Origin: a virus
IMG/VR virus record: IMGVR_UViG_3300048591_000107
Coordinates: 1-46,110 of that record
DNA length: 46,110 nucleotides
Strand: one strand, 5' to 3'
Shown: positions 12,886 through 22,051 of the stretch, one piece after another
Layout of the letters: every line of letters starts with the position of its first letter
Position numbering within the stretch: position 1 is the first letter of the stretch
Position numbers and translations under genes: made by a program
The notes under the pieces: generated by a model
The model's input: the letters and a program-made list of their open reading frames with translations, nothing else
Told to the model about the DNA's origin: nothing
The model's database searches: none

Positions 12886-14201
12886 TCCTGCGCTCGCAGA
12901 CGCCCGCGGTCTTCCGGCCCCTCTGGGAATCGGATCGCCGCTACCTCGGCGCATGGGGCGGTCGAGGCTCGGGCAAGTCATGGGACCGCGCGCTTCATGC
13001 CGTGGTGCGGATGGAGCGAGAGCCCGCCCGCGTCGCCTGCGTCCGTGAGGTGCAGAAGTCCCTCAAGGACTCGGTGCATCAGTTGATGGTCGACACGATC
13101 CAGCGCGAGAACCTCGGCGCCCGCTTCGACATCACCGAGAACAAGATCCAGAACATCGTCACCGGCGGCTTCGCTGTCTTCCTCGGCATGAAGGATCAGA
13201 ACGCCGAGTCCATCAAGTCGCTCGAGGGCTTCGACGTGGCATGGTGGGAGGAAGCGCAGAACGCGAGCGAGCGGTCCATGCGGCTCCTGCGCCCGACCAT
13301 CCGCAAGCCGCGCTCGCAGCTGTGGTTCACCTGGAACCCCGCGAAGAAGTCCGACCCGGTGGACAAGCTCATGCGCCAGTCGGGCGCCGCCGAGGCCGAG
13401 CGCACCGTGGTCAAGGCCAACTGGGACGCCAACATCTACTTCACCGAGGAACTCGAGCGCGAGCGTCGCATCGCCCTCAGTGAAGACCCCAAGCAGTACG
13501 CCCACATCTGGGAGGGCGCGTACGAGGACGAGAGCGACACCCAGTTCATCAGCGCGGGCGTGGTGCAGATGGCACGCAAGCGCGAGCCGATCTCGCAGAT
13601 CGACGACCCGATGGTGCTCGGCGTGGACGTGGCGCGCTATGGCGACGACTCGACCTGCCTCCAGCCGCGCAAGGGCAACGACGCGCAGACCTACCCGCAC
13701 GAGCGGCTCCGCGGCTTCGACACGATGCAGGTCGTCGGCCGCATCTCCGAGATGCACGCACGGCTCAACTTCGACATGATTTTCATCGACGAGACGGGCG
13801 TCGGCGCGGGCGTGGTCGACCGCTGCCGGCAACTCATGCTCCCGGTCATGGGCATCAACTTCGGCGCGGCCGCAGACGTTCCGGTGCAGGGCATCCCGAA
13901 GTGCGCGAACAAGCGGGCCGAGATCTGGGCGAAGGCGCGCGAGGCGATGCGGCGCGGTCTCGCGATCGCCGACGACGACGAGTTGGAGATGGACGCCACC
14001 GCGCCCACGTACCGCTTCGACGCGAACAACGCGATCCTCCTCGAGAAGAAGGAGGACATGAAGAAGCGGGGCGTGCGCTCGCCCGACCGCTTCGACGCGC
14101 TCGCGCTGACCTACGCCTATCCCGTCGTGCCGCGATCGATCGAGGAAATTCTGGCGGCGCAAGCGGACGAGGAGTACGATCCGATATTTTCGAGGAGGTG
14201 A
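12882..14201 (+). CDS. terL: Terminase large subunit (packaging ATPase/nuclease)
   Basis: 439 residues from GTG 12882. ATPase domain: Walker A GGRGSGKS at about 26-33, Walker B FDVAWWEEAQ, and WFTWNP coupling motif. C-terminal RNase H-like nuclease: VLGVDVARYGDD (Asp), IFIDETGVGAGVVD (Asp) and SPDRFDALALTYA (Asp), the three-acid metal site. It belongs to the PBSX-like terminase group rather than the T7 gp19 group, although the rest of the virion module is T7-like. Headful or pac-type packaging would fit a circularly permuted genome, but that is inference. Confidence 0.95.
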   Translation: MILRSQTPAVFRPLWESDRRYLGAWGGRGSGKSWDRALHAVVRMEREPARVACVREVQKSLKDSVHQLMVDTIQRENLGARFDITENKIQNIVTGGFAVFLGMKDQNAESIKSLEGFDVAWWEEAQNASERSMRLLRPTIRKPRSQLWFTWNPAKKSDPVDKLMRQSGAAEAERTVVKANWDANIYFTEELERERRIALSEDPKQYAHIWEGAYEDESDTQFISAGVVQMARKREPISQIDDPMVLGVDVARYGDDSTCLQPRKGNDAQTYPHERLRGFDTMQVVGRISEMHARLNFDMIFIDETGVGAGVVDRCRQLMLPVMGINFGAAADVPVQGIPKCANKRAEIWAKAREAMRRGLAIADDDELEMDATAPTYRFDANNAILLEKKEDMKKRGVRSPDRFDALALTYAYPVVPRSIEEILAAQADEEYDPIFSRR

Positions 14202-14204
14202 CGC

Positions 14205-14333
14205 ATGGCGGCCTACGGCTACATCGCATTCCTGATCGGGTTCGTGATCTTCTTCTTCGGCCACAAGCGCGAGCGGTGGATTCACGTCTCCATCGGTTTC
14301 CTCTTAGTGGGCATGGTTCTCGTCGGGGAGTAG
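14205..14333 (+). CDS. Small hydrophobic membrane protein (42 aa)
   Basis: 42 residues with two hydrophobic stretches (YIAFLIGFVIFFFG, then ISIGFLLVGMVLV-like) separated by a basic loop HKRERW, so a two-pass hairpin is likely. Strong ribosome-binding site GAGGAGG before ATG 14205. It follows terL and precedes the repeated intergenic element. No family recognised; its position does not match the lysis cluster. Confidence 0.6.
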   Translation: MAAYGYIAFLIGFVIFFFGHKRERWIHVSIGFLLVGMVLVGE

Positions 14334-14391
14334 CGTCAGAAAACCCCGTCTCCTCATCGGTATGCTTGCGCCGAACCTACCGGAGACGCGC
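14334..14391 (+). promoter_or_regulatory. Repeated intergenic element, copy A (probable head-module promoter)
   Basis: 58-bp stretch between two genes, beginning right after a TAG stop. It aligns with 35888-35947: both read TCAGAAAAC, then CCC, CTCCT, CGG, a TA-rich hexamer (TATGCT here, TAGCAT there) and GCGCC. The TATGCT resembles a -10 box. Conservation in two untranslated places, each ahead of a structural gene, argues for a promoter or other transcription signal. A clear -35 box is lacking, so an activator or phage factor may be needed. Confidence 0.5.
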
Positions 14392-14568
14392 ATGTGCTCT
14401 GCACCGAAGATTGACGAGCCGATCCAGCGCCAGGCTGCGCTGCCCCCGACCTATCGCGAGGATAGCAAGTCCGGCGCCTCCCGTGGCCGCCGCGGCACCA
14501 TCCTCACCGGCTCGGAAGGCGTCATGGACAGCCAGGTGCCGGCCCGCAAGACTTTGCTGGGACAATGA
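14392..14568 (+). CDS. Small virion-module protein with C-terminal RKTLLG motif (58 aa)
   Basis: 58 residues from ATG 14392 (GGAGA upstream). Small proteins with a Gly/Arg-rich middle, a TILTG motif and an ending KTLLG-x are found beside portal genes in many podoviruses; this one has GRRGTILTGSEGV and ends ARKTLLGQ. It is predicted to be largely disordered. Its role is unknown, possibly a minor structural peptide. The stop overlaps the start of the following HNH gene (ATGA). Confidence 0.7.
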   Translation: MCSAPKIDEPIQRQAALPPTYREDSKSGASRGRRGTILTGSEGVMDSQVPARKTLLGQ

Positions 14569-15134
14569 CCTACCGGGATATCCCCCTCGAGGTGATCCCG
14601 GAGCTACTGGAGATCGACCTCGCCAACGCCCGTTTCTGGTGGCGGGAGCGGTCGCGAGCGATGTTCCAGGACGACGGTGATTGGAAGACGTGGAACAAGC
14701 GCTTCGCTGGAATTGAAGCTGGTCTGTCGCGGAACCCCAGCGGCTACAGGCAGATAACCCTGCTTGGGCGATCGGTCCCCCTGCATCATCTCGTATGGGC
14801 TCTGGCGCATGGCGCGTGGGCGCCGCAGGGGATGCCTCTCGACCACATCGACGGCAACAAACTGAACAATAGGCCAAGCAACCTGCGCCTTGCCACACCC
14901 TCGCAGAATGCGCGCAATCGTTCGGCGCAGGCCCAGTCATCCTCGCGGTTCCTTGGCGTCTCGCGCCGCACCAAGAAGCGCCGCTCCCCGGTCTACGAAG
15001 CGGTGATCTGGGCGGACGGCGAGCAGGAGTACCTCGGCCAGTACCCATGCGAAAAGGAGGCGGCGCTCGCCTACAACATCGCCGCCGCGCGCCTCCACGG
15101 CGACTTCGCCAAGTTCAACGAGGTCTTCGCCTGA
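14565..15134 (+). CDS. HNH homing endonuclease with AP2 domain
   Basis: 189 residues. HNH part: LHHLVWALAHGAW, then LDHIDGNKLNNRPSNLRLATPSQNARN, the HNH_3 pattern. C-terminal AP2-like DNA-binding domain at about 125-189 (FLGVSRRTKK, YEAVIWADGEQEYLGQYPCEKEAALAYNIAA). It is a free-standing homing endonuclease gene inserted between the small KTLLG gene and the portal gene, fitted by ATGA and TGATG overlaps, so it does not break the late operon. Related in architecture to the HNH genes at 22052 and 43872. Confidence 0.93.
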   Translation: MTYRDIPLEVIPELLEIDLANARFWWRERSRAMFQDDGDWKTWNKRFAGIEAGLSRNPSGYRQITLLGRSVPLHHLVWALAHGAWAPQGMPLDHIDGNKLNNRPSNLRLATPSQNARNRSAQAQSSSRFLGVSRRTKKRRSPVYEAVIWADGEQEYLGQYPCEKEAALAYNIAAARLHGDFAKFNEVFA

Positions 15135-16789
15135 TGGTCAGCGACGAGAAACTCCGCAAGGCCCTCGCCGCGCGCCGCGCCCGCATGGACGAGGACTACT
15201 GGCGATGGGAGCCCTACTTCGAGGAGCTCCGCGACAACATCCAGCCGCAGGCCGGGCGCTTCACCGACGACGAGCGCCGCACCTCGTCCGTCTACCTCAA
15301 GCGCATCGTCGACCATAAGGGCCGCAAGGCGCTCAACACGCTCGTCTCGGGCCTGTCCGCAGGCATGACCTCGCCCGCCCGCCCGTGGTTCCGCCTCGGC
15401 CTCTACGACAGCGACCTCGAGCAGGCCAAGCCCGTGGCCGAGTGGCTCTACGAGGCGCAGAAGCGCATGTACGAGGTGCTGCGCGGCTCGAACATCTACC
15501 GCACGCTCGAATCCTGCTACCGGCAGATCGGGTGCTTCGGCACCTTCGGCGGCGTCATCGTCCCGCATTTCGAGAACGTGATTCACGGCTTCGCCTTCCC
15601 GATCGGCACCTACCGGATCGCCGAGGACGAGGACGGCGACATCGGATACCTGCACCGCGACTGCCGCATGACCGTCGGGTCGATGGTGGCGAAGTTTGGC
15701 TACGACAAGTGCTCCTCGGCCGTGCGGCGCATGTTCGACCGCGGCGACCATCACGCCTACGTCAAGGTGAAGCACGCGATCGAGCGGCGCCATGAGCGCG
15801 ACAGAGACTCGCCGCTCTCGCGCGACATGCCGTTCGCGTCGATGTACTGGGAGGAGGGCGAGCCCACATTCCTCGAGATCGGCGGCTTCTCCGCGCCCGT
15901 GCTTCTCGTTCCCCGTTGGGAGCAGACCGAGGGCGAGGCGTGGGCGACGAACAGCCCCGGCATGAACGCGCTCGGCGACGTGGTGCAGTTGCAGGGCCAG
16001 CATCGCGACAAGGCGATGGCGATCCAGAAGATGCACAACCCGCCGCTCGTGGGCGCGAACCCCGAGGCCGCGCGCTTCACCCGCAACGTCCCCGGCGGCG
16101 TGACGGTCGTGAACACCGCGGACCTCGCGAAGGGAGGCCTGCGCCCGATCTACGAGGTGAAGCCCGACATCCAGTGGCTCGCGCAGGACATCAACGAGAC
16201 GCGCCAGCGGATCAGCGAAGCGTTCTTCGAGGATCTCTTCCTCATGACCTCGCAGTCCGACCGCCGGCAGATCACGGCGCGCGAGATCGCGGAGCGGCAT
16301 GAGGAGAAGCTCCTTGTCCTCGGCCCGGTGCTGGAGAGCCTCGACCACGCGCTACTGTCCCCGCTGATCGAGGCGACCTTCGCGCACATGCAGAACGCGC
16401 GGCTCCTGCCGCCGCCGCCGCGCGAGATCCAGAACATGCAGATCAAGGTCGAGTATATCTCGGCGCTGGCGCAGGCGCAGAAGGCCGTGGGCGTCGCGCC
16501 GATCGAGCGCACCATCGGCTTCGCGGCGACGCTGGAGCAGATCCGGCCCGGCGCGATGGACAACATCGACACGGACGAGACGGTGCGCGAGTTCGCCGAG
16601 CAGGTCGGCGTGCCGCCGAAGATCATGCGCGACGCGGCGCAGGTGGCGAAGGACCGGCAGGCGCGGGCGCAGGCGCAGCAGCAGCAGATGCTCATGGAGA
16701 ACGCGCAAGGGCTCGCAGGCGCGGCGAACCTCATTTCCGAGGCCAGCGCGCGGGGCGTGGACGGGCTCCAGGCGTCGGGTCGCATATGA
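15134..16789 (+). CDS. Portal (head-tail connector) protein, T7 gp8-like
   Basis: 551 residues from ATG 15134 (TGATG overlap). T7-type head-tail connector: characteristic stretches include GRKALNTLVSGLSAGMTSPARPWFRL near the N-terminus, a conserved CFGTFGGVIVP, GDVVQLQGQHRDKAMAIQKMHNPPL and EAFFEDLFLMTSQSDRRQITAREIAERHEEKLLVLGPVLE. The C-terminus is Gln/Ala-rich. Twelve copies would form the channel for DNA packaging and ejection and the platform for the short tail. It is followed directly by Bbp19-like and scaffold genes. Confidence 0.95.
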   Translation: MVSDEKLRKALAARRARMDEDYWRWEPYFEELRDNIQPQAGRFTDDERRTSSVYLKRIVDHKGRKALNTLVSGLSAGMTSPARPWFRLGLYDSDLEQAKPVAEWLYEAQKRMYEVLRGSNIYRTLESCYRQIGCFGTFGGVIVPHFENVIHGFAFPIGTYRIAEDEDGDIGYLHRDCRMTVGSMVAKFGYDKCSSAVRRMFDRGDHHAYVKVKHAIERRHERDRDSPLSRDMPFASMYWEEGEPTFLEIGGFSAPVLLVPRWEQTEGEAWATNSPGMNALGDVVQLQGQHRDKAMAIQKMHNPPLVGANPEAARFTRNVPGGVTVVNTADLAKGGLRPIYEVKPDIQWLAQDINETRQRISEAFFEDLFLMTSQSDRRQITAREIAERHEEKLLVLGPVLESLDHALLSPLIEATFAHMQNARLLPPPPREIQNMQIKVEYISALAQAQKAVGVAPIERTIGFAATLEQIRPGAMDNIDTDETVREFAEQVGVPPKIMRDAAQVAKDRQARAQAQQQQMLMENAQGLAGAANLISEASARGVDGLQASGRI

Positions 16790-17094
16790 CCGGCCGCGCG
16801 GAGAAGGTGCAGGAGGCGCTCGACCGCGACCTCCGGGCCGCATGGGGCGCGATGCTCAACTCTCCCGCCGGCCGCCTCGTCGTGTGGTCCATCCTCGAGA
16901 AGTGCCACGTCTTCCAGACGAGCTACACGGGCGGGGCCGACACCTACTTCCGCGAGGGCGAGCGATCGGTGGGGCTCAGGCTCCTGCACGATCACATTTT
17001 TCCCCTCGGCACAGAGTACCTTGGACAGATGATGGCGGAACATGCCGGGCGACTTGAGCAGATCGAACAGGCACTCGACGAGGAGCAGGAATGA
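16786..17094 (+). CDS. Bbp19-like phage protein (102 aa)
   Basis: 102 residues, resembling Bordetella phage BPP-1 Bbp19: LNSPAGRLVVWSILEKCHVFQTSYTG then FREGERSVGLRLLHDHIFPLGTEYLGQMM. The family is always located between the portal and scaffold genes of this podovirus group; its function is not established. Overlaps both neighbours as ATGA. Confidence 0.8.
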   Translation: MTGRAEKVQEALDRDLRAAWGAMLNSPAGRLVVWSILEKCHVFQTSYTGGADTYFREGERSVGLRLLHDHIFPLGTEYLGQMMAEHAGRLEQIEQALDEEQE

Positions 17095-17774
17095 CCGAGC
17101 AGGCACAGGCAGCACCCGCGGGCGGGGACAGCGGAGCGAGCACGGCGGCACAGACCGCCGGCTCGACCGTCCTCACGCCCGAGGCGGGCAATGACGCAGG
17201 AGCGGCGGCGCAAGCCGCTACCGAAGCGCCGCCCTCCGGTGAGCAGCCGACGACGGAATCCGAAGGGGCTGGCGCAGGGACGCAAACCGAAGCCGAACCG
17301 GGGGAGTGGAGCCTAACCGCGCCCGAGGGCATGGAGGACTACCAGAGCGAGTTCAGCGCCTTCGCCACGACCATGAGCCAATGGCTCAAGGCCAACCCGA
17401 AAGCCACCGCCCAAGAGGCGCTGGCCGAGGCGGCGAAGATGCAGGCTCAGAAGGTGGCCGACGCATCCAGGGACGCGCAGACGGCTTTCGAGAACCAGGT
17501 CTCGGAATGGGAGACGCTGGCGCGAAAGGACAAGGAGTTCGGCGGCGAGAAGTTCGGCGAGAACGTCGCGATCGCCGTGAAGGGGCTGGAGAAGGTCGGG
17601 ACGCCCGAGTTGAAGGCGCTCCTGCAACAGACCGGCTTCGGCTCGCATCCCGAGGTCATCCGGGCCTTCCACAGGATCGGCAATCTCATGAGCGACGCCG
17701 GCATCCACGGAGAGGCAACCCCCGGACAGGCTGACCCCGCCGCGCTTCGCTACCCCACTTCGGCCAAAAAATAA
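17091..17774 (+). CDS. Capsid scaffolding protein
   Basis: 227 residues, acidic. The first ~75 residues are Ala/Gly/Thr/Glu-rich and probably disordered; the rest is helical with SEWETLARKDKEFGGEKFGENVAIAVKGLEKVGTPELKALLQQTGFGSHPEVIRAFHRIGNLM, a pattern typical of scaffold proteins in T7- and BPP-1-like phages. Position directly before the major capsid protein supports the call. It would fill the procapsid during assembly and leave before or during packaging. Confidence 0.85.
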   Translation: MTEQAQAAPAGGDSGASTAAQTAGSTVLTPEAGNDAGAAAQAATEAPPSGEQPTTESEGAGAGTQTEAEPGEWSLTAPEGMEDYQSEFSAFATTMSQWLKANPKATAQEALAEAAKMQAQKVADASRDAQTAFENQVSEWETLARKDKEFGGEKFGENVAIAVKGLEKVGTPELKALLQQTGFGSHPEVIRAFHRIGNLMSDAGIHGEATPGQADPAALRYPTSAKK

Positions 17775-17786
17775 GGACCTATCGAG

Positions 17787-18830
17787 ATGGCTACCCTTAC
17801 CCAGAAGTTCCTCTCCATCGCGGACGTGTACAAGCGCACGGACGGGATGGGCGGGATCGCCGAAATCATCGAGGTGCTGAACGACACGTCGCAGGACGTC
17901 ATGACCGACTGGCTCATGGCCGAGTGCAACAACGGCACCAAGCACACGCACTCCATCCGCACCGGCCTGCCGTCGGTGTCGTGGGGCGCCCTCTACGAGG
18001 GCATCACGCAGTCGAAGTCGCAGACCCAACAGGTCGACGACACGACCGGCTTCGTGCAGGGCCTGTGCACCATCGACACCCGTCTCCTCAAGCTCGCGGG
18101 CAACGAGGCGGCGGTGCGCTCGACGGAATCGCGCCCGTTCATCGAGGCAATGGCGCAGGAGCTCGTCACCGCGCTCTTCTACCATGACCCCTCGACCAAC
18201 GCTCGCCTGCCGAAGGGCCTCGGCGCGCGGTACAACCGCTACGCCACGGGCGGCAACGATGCCGGCGCGGCGAACCAGGTCATCCACGGCGGCGGCGCCG
18301 GGTCGGACAACACGTCGATCTGGTTCGTCACCTGGGACGAGATGGCGACGCACGCGATCTACCCGAAAGGCATGAACGCGGGCATCACGCAGGAGGACAA
18401 GGGCGAGCAGCGAGTGCTGGATGGCTCGGGCAACCCCTACTACGTGAAGGAAGAGCTCATCACGTCGCACATCGGCTTCGTGGTGAAGGACTGGCGCCGG
18501 AACGCGCGGATCGCGAACATCGACGTGTCGGAGATGCTCGCGGGCAACGTCGACCTCTACGACCTGATGCGCAAGGCGTACTACCGCCTGCACGGCCGCC
18601 GGATCGGCAAGGTCCGCGACCAAGGCTCGCAGGGCCGCACGGTCATCTACTGCAACCGCGACGTTCTCGAGGCGCTCGACGGCCTCGCTTCCAACACGCT
18701 CGGGTCGGACAACTACACCCGCCTGCGCCCGCTGGAAGTCGAGGGCAAGGAGGTGCTGTCCTACCGCGGCATCCCGATCCGCGAGACCGACGCGATCCTG
18801 TCCACCGAGTCCCTCGTGGCTTCGGTCTGA
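17787..18830 (+). CDS. Major capsid protein
   Basis: 347 residues, no leader cleavage site evident. It resembles the BPP-1 (Bbp17) type of HK97-fold major capsid proteins: IADVYKRTDGMGGIAEIIEVLNDTSQDVMTDWLMAECN at the N-terminus, RTGLPSVSWGALYEGI, IDTRLLKLAGNE and the late IPIRETDAIL. A 12-nt gap with AAGGAC separates it from the scaffold gene. It is followed by the decoration protein and a hairpin, a usual way to keep capsid expression above that of downstream genes. Confidence 0.92.
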   Translation: MATLTQKFLSIADVYKRTDGMGGIAEIIEVLNDTSQDVMTDWLMAECNNGTKHTHSIRTGLPSVSWGALYEGITQSKSQTQQVDDTTGFVQGLCTIDTRLLKLAGNEAAVRSTESRPFIEAMAQELVTALFYHDPSTNARLPKGLGARYNRYATGGNDAGAANQVIHGGGAGSDNTSIWFVTWDEMATHAIYPKGMNAGITQEDKGEQRVLDGSGNPYYVKEELITSHIGFVVKDWRRNARIANIDVSEMLAGNVDLYDLMRKAYYRLHGRRIGKVRDQGSQGRTVIYCNRDVLEALDGLASNTLGSDNYTRLRPLEVEGKEVLSYRGIPIRETDAILSTESLVASV

Positions 18831-18846
18831 TCTGAGGAGAGAACCC

Positions 18847-19278
18847 ATGATCCTTGATACCCAACTCGTCTTCTCGGAGAACCAGGCCGTCACCGCGACC
18901 GCGATCTCCGCGAACGTCGTGCAGATCCCGACTGCCGGTCGGGTCGAGTACGAAGGTGCCAACCTCTCCCGCAACTGGGGGCCGGGTCGCGAGATCCCGC
19001 TCCTCGTGCAGGTGACGGAGACCTTCGCGACGCTGACCTCGCTGACGATCACGCTGGAGACGGCGGACAACGCGGCGCTCTCGTCCGGTCAGGTCGTGAT
19101 CTTCACGACCCCGGCGATCCCTGCGGCGACGCTGGTCGCGGGCTACCGGCTCCCGATCCGGGTGTTCCCCGACTTCGTCCTCAAGGACTTCCTCGGGCTG
19201 CGCTACACGGTCGGCGGGTCGAACGCGACCGCGGGCAAGATCACGGCCGCGATCACCATGGGCGTGAACGCGCCGTAA
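18847..19278 (+). CDS. Bbp16-like capsid decoration (cement) protein
   Basis: 143 residues, beta-rich. Resembles Bbp16-family cement proteins that bind the outer capsid and stabilise it: ILDTQLVFSENQAVT at the N-terminus, ANLSRNWGPGREIPLLVQVTETF, and a C-terminal LRYTVGGSNATAGKITAAI. Strong ribosome-binding site GAGGAGAG. Position directly after the major capsid protein matches the family. Confidence 0.82.
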   Translation: MILDTQLVFSENQAVTATAISANVVQIPTAGRVEYEGANLSRNWGPGREIPLLVQVTETFATLTSLTITLETADNAALSSGQVVIFTTPAIPAATLVAGYRLPIRVFPDFVLKDFLGLRYTVGGSNATAGKITAAITMGVNAP

Positions 19279-19286
19279 TCCCGAGC

Positions 19287-19308
19287 GGGGCGGGCTCACG
19301 CTCGCCCC
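19287..19308 (+). terminator. GC-rich hairpin after the capsid genes, candidate attenuating terminator
   Basis: GGGGCGGGC (19287-19295), loop TCAC, GCTCGCCCC (19300-19308): a 9-bp stem with one G-U pair, followed by a pyrimidine-rich but not T-rich tail (CTCCCTCCCTTT). Likely partial terminator or mRNA 3' stabiliser that sets capsid genes apart from the tail genes. Confidence 0.55.
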
Positions 19309-19332
19309 CTCCCTCCCTTTCCGAGGTGACGC

Positions 19333-19632
19333 ATGGCTCCCCGCAAGAAGACCCCGGCAGAGCAGGAACGCGCGGACCATCTCCGCGAGCGCGACGCGCC
19401 CGAGGTGGCCGTCACGGGCGGCGCGAAGGTGGAGGAGGTCGAGATCGTCCCGGCCATGCCCGACGCGCCCGAGGGCCTCGCTGTCATTGCCACCAGCCGC
19501 GGCGCCGGGCCTCATGGCCTCGTCGAGCCCGGCACCCGCTTCACGGTGGCCTTCGCCGCCTACTCGTCCCGATGGATGCGCCCGGCCGATGAAGCGGCCG
19601 CGAAGGCGCTTGACGCATGGAGGAACGCATGA
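19333..19632 (+). CDS. Small virion-module protein (99 aa)
   Basis: 99 residues from ATG 19333, with GAGGTGACGC just upstream. N-terminal third is charged (PRKKTPAEQERADHLRERD); the rest suggests a small beta domain (GLAVIATSRGAGPHGLVEPGTRFTVAFAAYSSRWMRPAD), a pattern seen in head-completion or tail-adaptor peptides. No named family. It overlaps the next gene as ATGA. Confidence 0.65.
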   Translation: MAPRKKTPAEQERADHLRERDAPEVAVTGGAKVEEVEIVPAMPDAPEGLAVIATSRGAGPHGLVEPGTRFTVAFAAYSSRWMRPADEAAAKALDAWRNA

Positions 19633-19913
19633 CCGCCTTCAAGTACCTCGACCGCGACTCGACCTCGCCCATGATGCGGTTCAAGGTCGTCACCCCGAGC
19701 GACGCTAACGACCTCCCGACCTCCTCCAGCATCACCTGGCCGGTGCGCGGACTGCACAACAAGGGGACCGGCGGCGTGGTCTCGGTGGTCAACAAGGAAG
19801 GCGATCAGGAGCTCTTTTACATCCCGCAGGGCGGCAACCTCCCCGTCTACTGCGTGCGGGTGCGATCGACGGGCACGACGATCGGCGCGGGCGACCTGAT
19901 CGCGTTCGGCTGA
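19629..19913 (+). CDS. Small structural protein, spike-base (RCAP_Rcc01079)-like
   Basis: 94 residues, beta-rich: VVTPSDANDLPTSSSITWPVRGLHNKGTGGVVSVVNKEGD then IPQGGNLPVYCVRVRSTGTTIGAGDLIAFG. The pattern (aspartate-rich opening, -RGL- strand, hydrophobic -LPV-V-RV- strand) is that of spike-base proteins known from the Rhodobacter gene transfer agent and many phages of this host group. Likely a capsid-vertex or tail-collar component. It begins with an ATGA overlap. Confidence 0.65.
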   Translation: MTAFKYLDRDSTSPMMRFKVVTPSDANDLPTSSSITWPVRGLHNKGTGGVVSVVNKEGDQELFYIPQGGNLPVYCVRVRSTGTTIGAGDLIAFG

Positions 19914-19914
19914 G

Positions 19915-20556
19915 ATGTCCTCGATCATCGAGATCTGCAACGTCGCCCTGAGCGCCTACCTCGGCGAAGCGCGGATCAACAGCCTGACGGACACGTCGAA
20001 GGCGGCGACCGAGTGCAACCTGCACTACGACCCGACCCGGCGCATGCTCCTCGAGCGGAACTGGTGGCACTTTGCCACGGGCCGCCAGACGCTCGCGCAA
20101 CTCACCAACGACCGCGAAGAGGAATGGCTCTTCAAGTACGCCCGGCCGACTGCGGCGCTGTCGATCCGGTGGGTGAACGACCCCTTCGTCGCCCGGATGC
20201 GGATGGCGGCGCATCACTCGCCCGATGCCGAGCGCGAGACGACGATCGACGCGCTCTACTCCGACACGCCGCTGGCGGTGTGCGAGTTCACGCGCGACCT
20301 GACCGACCCGACGCTGTACCCTCAGAGCTTCGCGGAGGCGCTCTCCGCGGCGCTGGCGGCGCGACTGGCGATGCCTCTGACGCAGGACGTGCGCCGGGCG
20401 CGCGAGGCGCGGGACATGGCGCAGGAGATGCTCTCGGTGGCGATCGCGGAGGACTTCCGCAACCAGCCGCCGCAGGAGCCCGGCCTGCCGCAGTACCTCC
20501 AGGATCGCGGCCTCGACGTGCCGGCGCACTACGACTACACCCGACGGGGCTACTGA
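19915..20556 (+). CDS. Tail tubular protein A (T7 gp11-like adaptor)
   Basis: 213 residues. Typical of T7-type tail tube A / adaptor proteins: [51 protein letters not shown], and [20 protein letters not shown]. The C-terminus is Pro/Gln-rich. Twelve copies would form a ring beneath the portal that links to tail tube B. Overlaps the fibre gene start as TGATG. Confidence 0.92.
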   Translation: MSSIIEICNVALSAYLGEARINSLTDTSKAATECNLHYDPTRRMLLERNWWHFATGRQTLAQLTNDREEEWLFKYARPTAALSIRWVNDPFVARMRMAAHHSPDAERETTIDALYSDTPLAVCEFTRDLTDPTLYPQSFAEALSAALAARLAMPLTQDVRRAREARDMAQEMLSVAIAEDFRNQPPQEPGLPQYLQDRGLDVPAHYDYTRRGY

Positions 20557-22037
20557 TGAGCCGCGCCCGGATGGAGATCGAGCAGCTTCGGCGCTCTCTC
20601 CGCGAGACTAAGATCGCGATCGCGCAGCCGCAAGTGCAGCAGGAGGGCGGCGCGCCGGGCGGCGGCGGGGTGCCCGGACCACAAGGCCCGACAGGCCCCA
20701 AGGGCGACACAGGCGACACCGGCCCGACTGGCGCAACCGGACCACAGGGCGAGACGGGGCCAGCGGGACCGCAGGGCGAGACCGGTCCGGCGGGAGCCAC
20801 CGGCGCGACCGGACCCGGCGTTCCCATTGGCGGCACCGCCGGGCAAGTGCTGCGGAAGATCGACGCGACGGACTACAATACCGAGTGGGCGACGCCGAGC
20901 GGCGGGGCTACAGACCTCGCCTACACCGCCGCAACGCGGGTTCTGGCGTCCTCGACGGGCAGCGATGTGACCTTGCCGCTCGTGACAACGGGCGATGCGG
21001 GGCTTGCTCCTGCTTCGGGGGGAGGGACAACCAACTTCCTCCGGGCTGACGGAACGTGGGCTGCGCCTACACTCAGCGACGACTCCGTCACCAACGCCAA
21101 ACTGGCGAACATGGCGGCGAACACAATCAAGGGGAACGCAACGGCGTCCACGGCTGATCCGGCAGACCTTCCGGTGCTCACCAACTCCTTCGTTGGCAGG
21201 CTGACGGGAAACATCAACAACCTGACAGGCACGGAAGCGACCACGCTTCTCGACACGTTCACGACATCGCTCAAGGGCCTCGCGCCTGCATCGGGTGGGG
21301 GCACCAGCAATTTTCTCCGGGCTGACGGAACATGGGCTGCGCCGCCCGCCGGAGGGGCAACAGACCTCGCCTACACGGCCTCCACGCGGCTCCTTACGTC
21401 ATCCACGGGGGCGGACGTTACCCTGCCGCTCGTGACCTCTACGGACGCCGGATTGGCCCCTGCGAGCGGTGGGGGAACGTCGAACTTCCTGCGGGCGGAT
21501 GGCACATGGGCCGCGCCTCCCGCCGGTGGTTCGGTGGCCCTGACCGACCTGACGGATGTGACCATCACGTCTCCGGGTGTGGGGCAGGTGCTTGCGCGTG
21601 GGGCGACTGAGTTTGTCAACGTCACGCTGGTCCCGATGACGCTCGGGCCGTTCTACATCAACGACCTTCCCGGCACGGCCACGACGCAGGCCACGCTGGA
21701 CTACTTCAACACCGCAACCGCGCAGAACCGAAACGCCAACGACATCTACATGGAACGTGCGGGGACCGTGATTGGCCTCATCGTCACGTCCGACGCGGCG
21801 AGAACGGCGGGAACGGCCACGGTGCGGGTGCGGGTCGCAGGCGTCGCCACGACATTCGCGGCGGACGCGGTGCAACTAAATGCCACGCGAACGACCTCGG
21901 ACAGCGCCTTTGTCGATGCCCCTGCGGGCGTGGCCTTCACGGCAGGGCAGACCATCGGCGTTGCCGTTGTGACTTCGGGCTGGACGCCGACCACGGCCAA
22001 CCTGCGCATTCAGATGGTCGTGGGGATGCAATTCTGA
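20556..22037 (+). CDS. Collagen-like tail fibre protein with duplicated modules
   Basis: 493 residues from ATG 20556. Residues 1-35: helical, possible virion-attachment coil. Residues about 38-90: collagen-like G-x-y triplets ([16 protein letters not shown]...), which make a trimeric rod. Then two similar modules: [47 protein letters not shown] at about 20905-21068 and again at 21355-21524, with a third partial [18 protein letters not shown] at 21283-21348. The C-terminal ~150 residues ([12 protein letters not shown]... to MVVGMQF) form a beta-rich tip that probably binds the host. Its place between tail tubes A and B suggests an accessory fibre fixed near the collar. Confidence 0.85.
   Translation: MSRARMEIEQLRRSLRETKIAIAQPQVQQEGGAPGGGGVPGPQGPTGPKGDTGDTGPTGATGPQGETGPAGPQGETGPAGATGATGPGVPIGGTAGQVLRKIDATDYNTEWATPSGGATDLAYTAATRVLASSTGSDVTLPLVTTGDAGLAPASGGGTTNFLRADGTWAAPTLSDDSVTNAKLANMAANTIKGNATASTADPADLPVLTNSFVGRLTGNINNLTGTEATTLLDTFTTSLKGLAPASGGGTSNFLRADGTWAAPPAGGATDLAYTASTRLLTSSTGADVTLPLVTSTDAGLAPASGGGTSNFLRADGTWAAPPAGGSVALTDLTDVTITSPGVGQVLARGATEFVNVTLVPMTLGPFYINDLPGTATTQATLDYFNTATAQNRNANDIYMERAGTVIGLIVTSDAARTAGTATVRVRVAGVATTFAADAVQLNATRTTSDSAFVDAPAGVAFTAGQTIGVAVVTSGWTPTTANLRIQMVVGMQF
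20670..20820 (+). repeat. Collagen-like G-x-y repeat region
   Basis: About 17 triplets rich in GPQ, GET, GAT and GPT units encoded by 9-bp near-repeats. Trimeric collagen rods of this kind are used in phage fibres; repeat number is prone to change by recombination. Confidence 0.85.
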
Positions 22038-22051
22038 TGCCGAGTGCCACC

